Source: an uncultured Clostridia bacterium (GTDB taxonomy: Bacteria; Bacillota; Clostridia; TANB77; CAG-508). From it: a stretch of DNA of 5,217 bases. Positions 4,090 through 5,217 of the stretch are shown piece by piece. The stretch lies in contig CAPZDM010000092.1 in assembly GCA_948745425.1 (NCBI GenBank), positions 1-5,217 on the forward strand, written 5' to 3'. The position numbers and the translations under genes were made by a program. Every line of letters starts with the position of its first letter. Within the stretch, counting starts at the first letter, position 1. Under the pieces are notes generated by a model. That model saw only the letters and a program-made list of their open reading frames with translations. It ran no database searches and was not told where the DNA came from.

Positions 4090-4316
4090 GTGTATAAAGA
4101 TTATGTTATAGAATTTTCTATAACTACCCACAAAGTATTTGTGGCATAACTACTAAAATTTTAGTTAGTAGTAGTTTTTCTACATTTTATATGTAGCATA
4201 AAATGGGTACAAGCCATACGAATATATAGATTATTTGTTATGCTTAAAAATAAAAGAAAGTAAGATTTTAATTGGGATTCCCCCCATCTCGATTAAATTT
4301 TGCTTTCTCTTTTTTT
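4090..4316 (+). ncRNA. Hairpin-rich leader RNA, candidate attenuator
   Basis: Consecutive helices are visible: 4105-4113/4116-4124 (GTTATAGAA with TTCTATAAC), 4128-4134/4138-4144 (CCACAAA with TTTGTGG), 4149-4156/4165-4172 (ACTACTAA with TTAGTAGT, followed by a T-run), and 4180-4185/4191-4196 (CTACAT with ATGTAG). A further helix AGCATAA (4195-4201)/TTATGCT (4238-4244) would enclose an unpaired-looking segment around GGGTACAAGCCATACG. The leader ends in the terminator 4256-4316. Such dense structure before a terminator suggests regulation by attenuation or a stable small RNA. No known riboswitch class is recognised. Confidence 0.55.
4256..4316 (+). terminator. Strong intrinsic terminator inside the leader
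   Basis: A long imperfect stem pairs 4256-4277 with 4287-4307 (about 21 pairs with several G-U pairs and one bulged T), with a C-rich loop at 4278-4286 (six Cs), then TCTTTTTTT to 4316. It lies downstream of the promoter at 4055 and about 75 nt before the first gene, so readthrough must be allowed somehow for the operon to be expressed. A tiny reading frame MLKNKRK (4240-4263) overlaps its left arm but lacks a good ribosome binding site. Confidence 0.8.
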
Positions 4317-4389
4317 GCCCCAAAATATAAGGAAAGGAGGATTTATCAAAAAAATCTTTTACACAAAAAATTGGAAGGAGATTTTAATT

Positions 4390-4752
4390 ATGGAAGGTGG
4401 TTTTACCTTTGAACTATACGAAATGTTATTTGAAAACTGTTTTATACATAGTTCAAATTATAAAAATGGTAATTTACAACTTAGCTTATTTGGAGTTGAT
4501 CCAAGAACAGACGAAACAGCACATTTTGCTGATATTACACTTGAACAACATAAAACATTACTAAAAAGCAATGAAATTGTAGTAGACTGCAAATATAAAC
4601 CCGACTTGATACCACAATTAATTGATTTAGGAATTTTAAAAAAGCAAATTGGTATATGTGTTACAAAAGGCTCAATATATCCAATTTATACTATCAATTT
4701 ATCTAAAGTCAAAAAATATAGTTATTGTATGCGACAATTAGCTGTTGCATAA
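4390..4752 (+). CDS. Small conjugative-element protein, DUF4313-like
   Basis: A 120-residue protein starting MEGGFTFELY. The ATG at 4390 follows GGAAGGAG (4373-4380) at good distance; the frame is open further upstream into the terminator but lacks a usable start there. The sequence reads NLQLSLFGVD early, then FADITLEQHKTLLKSNEIVVDCKY, then LIDLGILKKQIGI and IYPIYTINLSKV. This order (short beta-strands, a 'V D' segment, a helix ending in a glycine, and a terminal 'YP.Y...L') resembles DUF4313-type proteins found in the conserved early operon of Tn916/Tn1549-like elements. That assignment is from memory of the pattern and is tentative; no biochemical role is known. It is soluble, with no membrane helix or signal peptide, and 17 nt upstream of the next gene, so the two form an operon. 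Confidence 0.7.
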   Translation: MEGGFTFELYEMLFENCFIHSSNYKNGNLQLSLFGVDPRTDETAHFADITLEQHKTLLKSNEIVVDCKYKPDLIPQLIDLGILKKQIGICVTKGSIYPIYTINLSKVKKYSYCMRQLAVA

Positions 4753-4769
4753 TAGAAAGGAAGGTCAAA

Positions 4770-5217
4770 ATGGAACAATCAAGATATGTAAATTTACCAG
4801 TAATAGGAAGAGTACAACATGGCGAGAAAATCATAAATAATAATGGTGGCACAAAATTGCTTGAATATGGACATTTTATTGCAAAAATTCAAGATGAATT
4901 TATGCAAAAATTTTTAGAGCGATTTAATGAACTCTATAAAGGAAAAAGAAGTTTAGATATAGAACTGTTAGACGAACCCTTTTCAATGAAATACGAAAGA
5001 AATAATCAATCTGGAAAGGTCTGCTATTGTATGATAAATTCAAGCAACGCAAATTTAAAAGGTCCGAATGGATGGCAAAGTATTAATTGTGATAAAAATA
5101 ATTGCAAATACAGGCAGAAAAATGAAAAAGGAAAAATGGCTTGTAATCGTATTGGGTGGCTGAAATTTTTAATCCCATCTATTTGTCAAGATAGAATTTG
5201 GCTTATGCGAATAACTA
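4770..5217 (+). CDS. Phage Gp3-like / recombination-directionality-type protein (3' end outside window)
   Basis: The ATG at 4770 follows GAAAGGAAGG (4755-4764). The first 149 residues are visible, with no stop before the window edge. It opens with YVNLPVIGRVQHGEK, continues with EYGHFIAKI, has a middle part with several cysteines (C85, C87, C107, C112, C125) and ends in WLKFLIPSICQDRIWLMRIT. The start 'NLP..G.I..GEK' and the strand 'L.FLIP.I....LW...T' resemble the Gp3-like recombination-directionality-factor fold found in phages and Tn1549-like elements. The cysteines could bind a metal (C107, C112 and C125 lie in a CDKNNC...C segment). As a partial gene, its length and function cannot be settled. 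It shares an operon with the preceding gene. Confidence 0.7.
   Translation, partial: MEQSRYVNLPVIGRVQHGEKIINNNGGTKLLEYGHFIAKIQDEFMQKFLERFNELYKGKRSLDIELLDEPFSMKYERNNQSGKVCYCMINSSNANLKGPNGWQSINCDKNNCKYRQKNEKGKMACNRIGWLKFLIPSICQDRIWLMRIT

Noticed and set aside
4240..4263. Leader peptide MLKNKRK controlling the attenuator
   Set aside because: No Shine-Dalgarno is visible before the ATG, and such short frames are common in this composition; kept only as a remark.
4300..4389. TTG start giving a 150-residue version of the 4390 gene
   Set aside because: The added residues are encoded by the terminator stem and T-run, and no Shine-Dalgarno precedes the TTG, whereas the ATG at 4390 has one.

Overview
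The window is very AT-rich, with strong purine-rich ribosome binding sites, A/T-ending codons and sigma-A-type promoters. This fits a low-GC Gram-positive host, most likely a gut clostridium or relative. The mix of broken genes, repeats and mobile-element-type genes says accessory DNA rather than core chromosome.

Left part (1-1850): two copies of a compact module lie in tandem, about 1.43 kb apart. Each has a sigma-A-like promoter (TTGTAT-17-TATAGT), a structured 5' leader, a 37-38 residue hydrophobic peptide gene, a hairpin just after the stop codon, a second hairpin, and a strong convergent promoter on the minus strand (TTGACT-17-TATAAT) that would make a short antisense RNA over the toxin 3' UTR. 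This is the layout of a type I toxin-antitoxin system. The outer ~50 bp on each side are nearly identical between copies, while peptides and RNA stems have diverged. In both copies the 5' leader can pair either with the 3' UTR (10-12 bp) or with the region at the Shine-Dalgarno, which suggests an antisense-controlled RNA switch. I do not recognise the family by name.

Between and after the modules are damaged genes: a zinc metallopeptidase (HELGH motif) split by a +1 frameshift (449-995), a gene-free stretch with paired TGTACA and TATCA motifs (996-1445), a Nudix-like N-terminus cut off after about 50 codons (1891-2040), and a signal peptide followed by a decayed, less AT-rich remnant (2110-2398). 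This block ends at a strong terminator (2455-2479).

Centre (2488-3912, minus strand): an intact two-gene unit encodes an ECF sigma factor and its membrane zinc-finger anti-sigma factor, 1 nt apart, behind an ECF-type promoter (TGTAAG-16-CGTC) that implies autoregulation.

Right part (4055-5217, plus strand): a promoter, a ~200 nt hairpin-rich leader ending in a strong intrinsic terminator (a probable attenuator), and then two genes that resemble DUF4313-like and phage Gp3-like recombination-directionality-type proteins of conjugative elements or phages. The second gene runs off the window. This looks like the start of a mobile-element operon, with the left part as its cargo or an adjacent decayed island.
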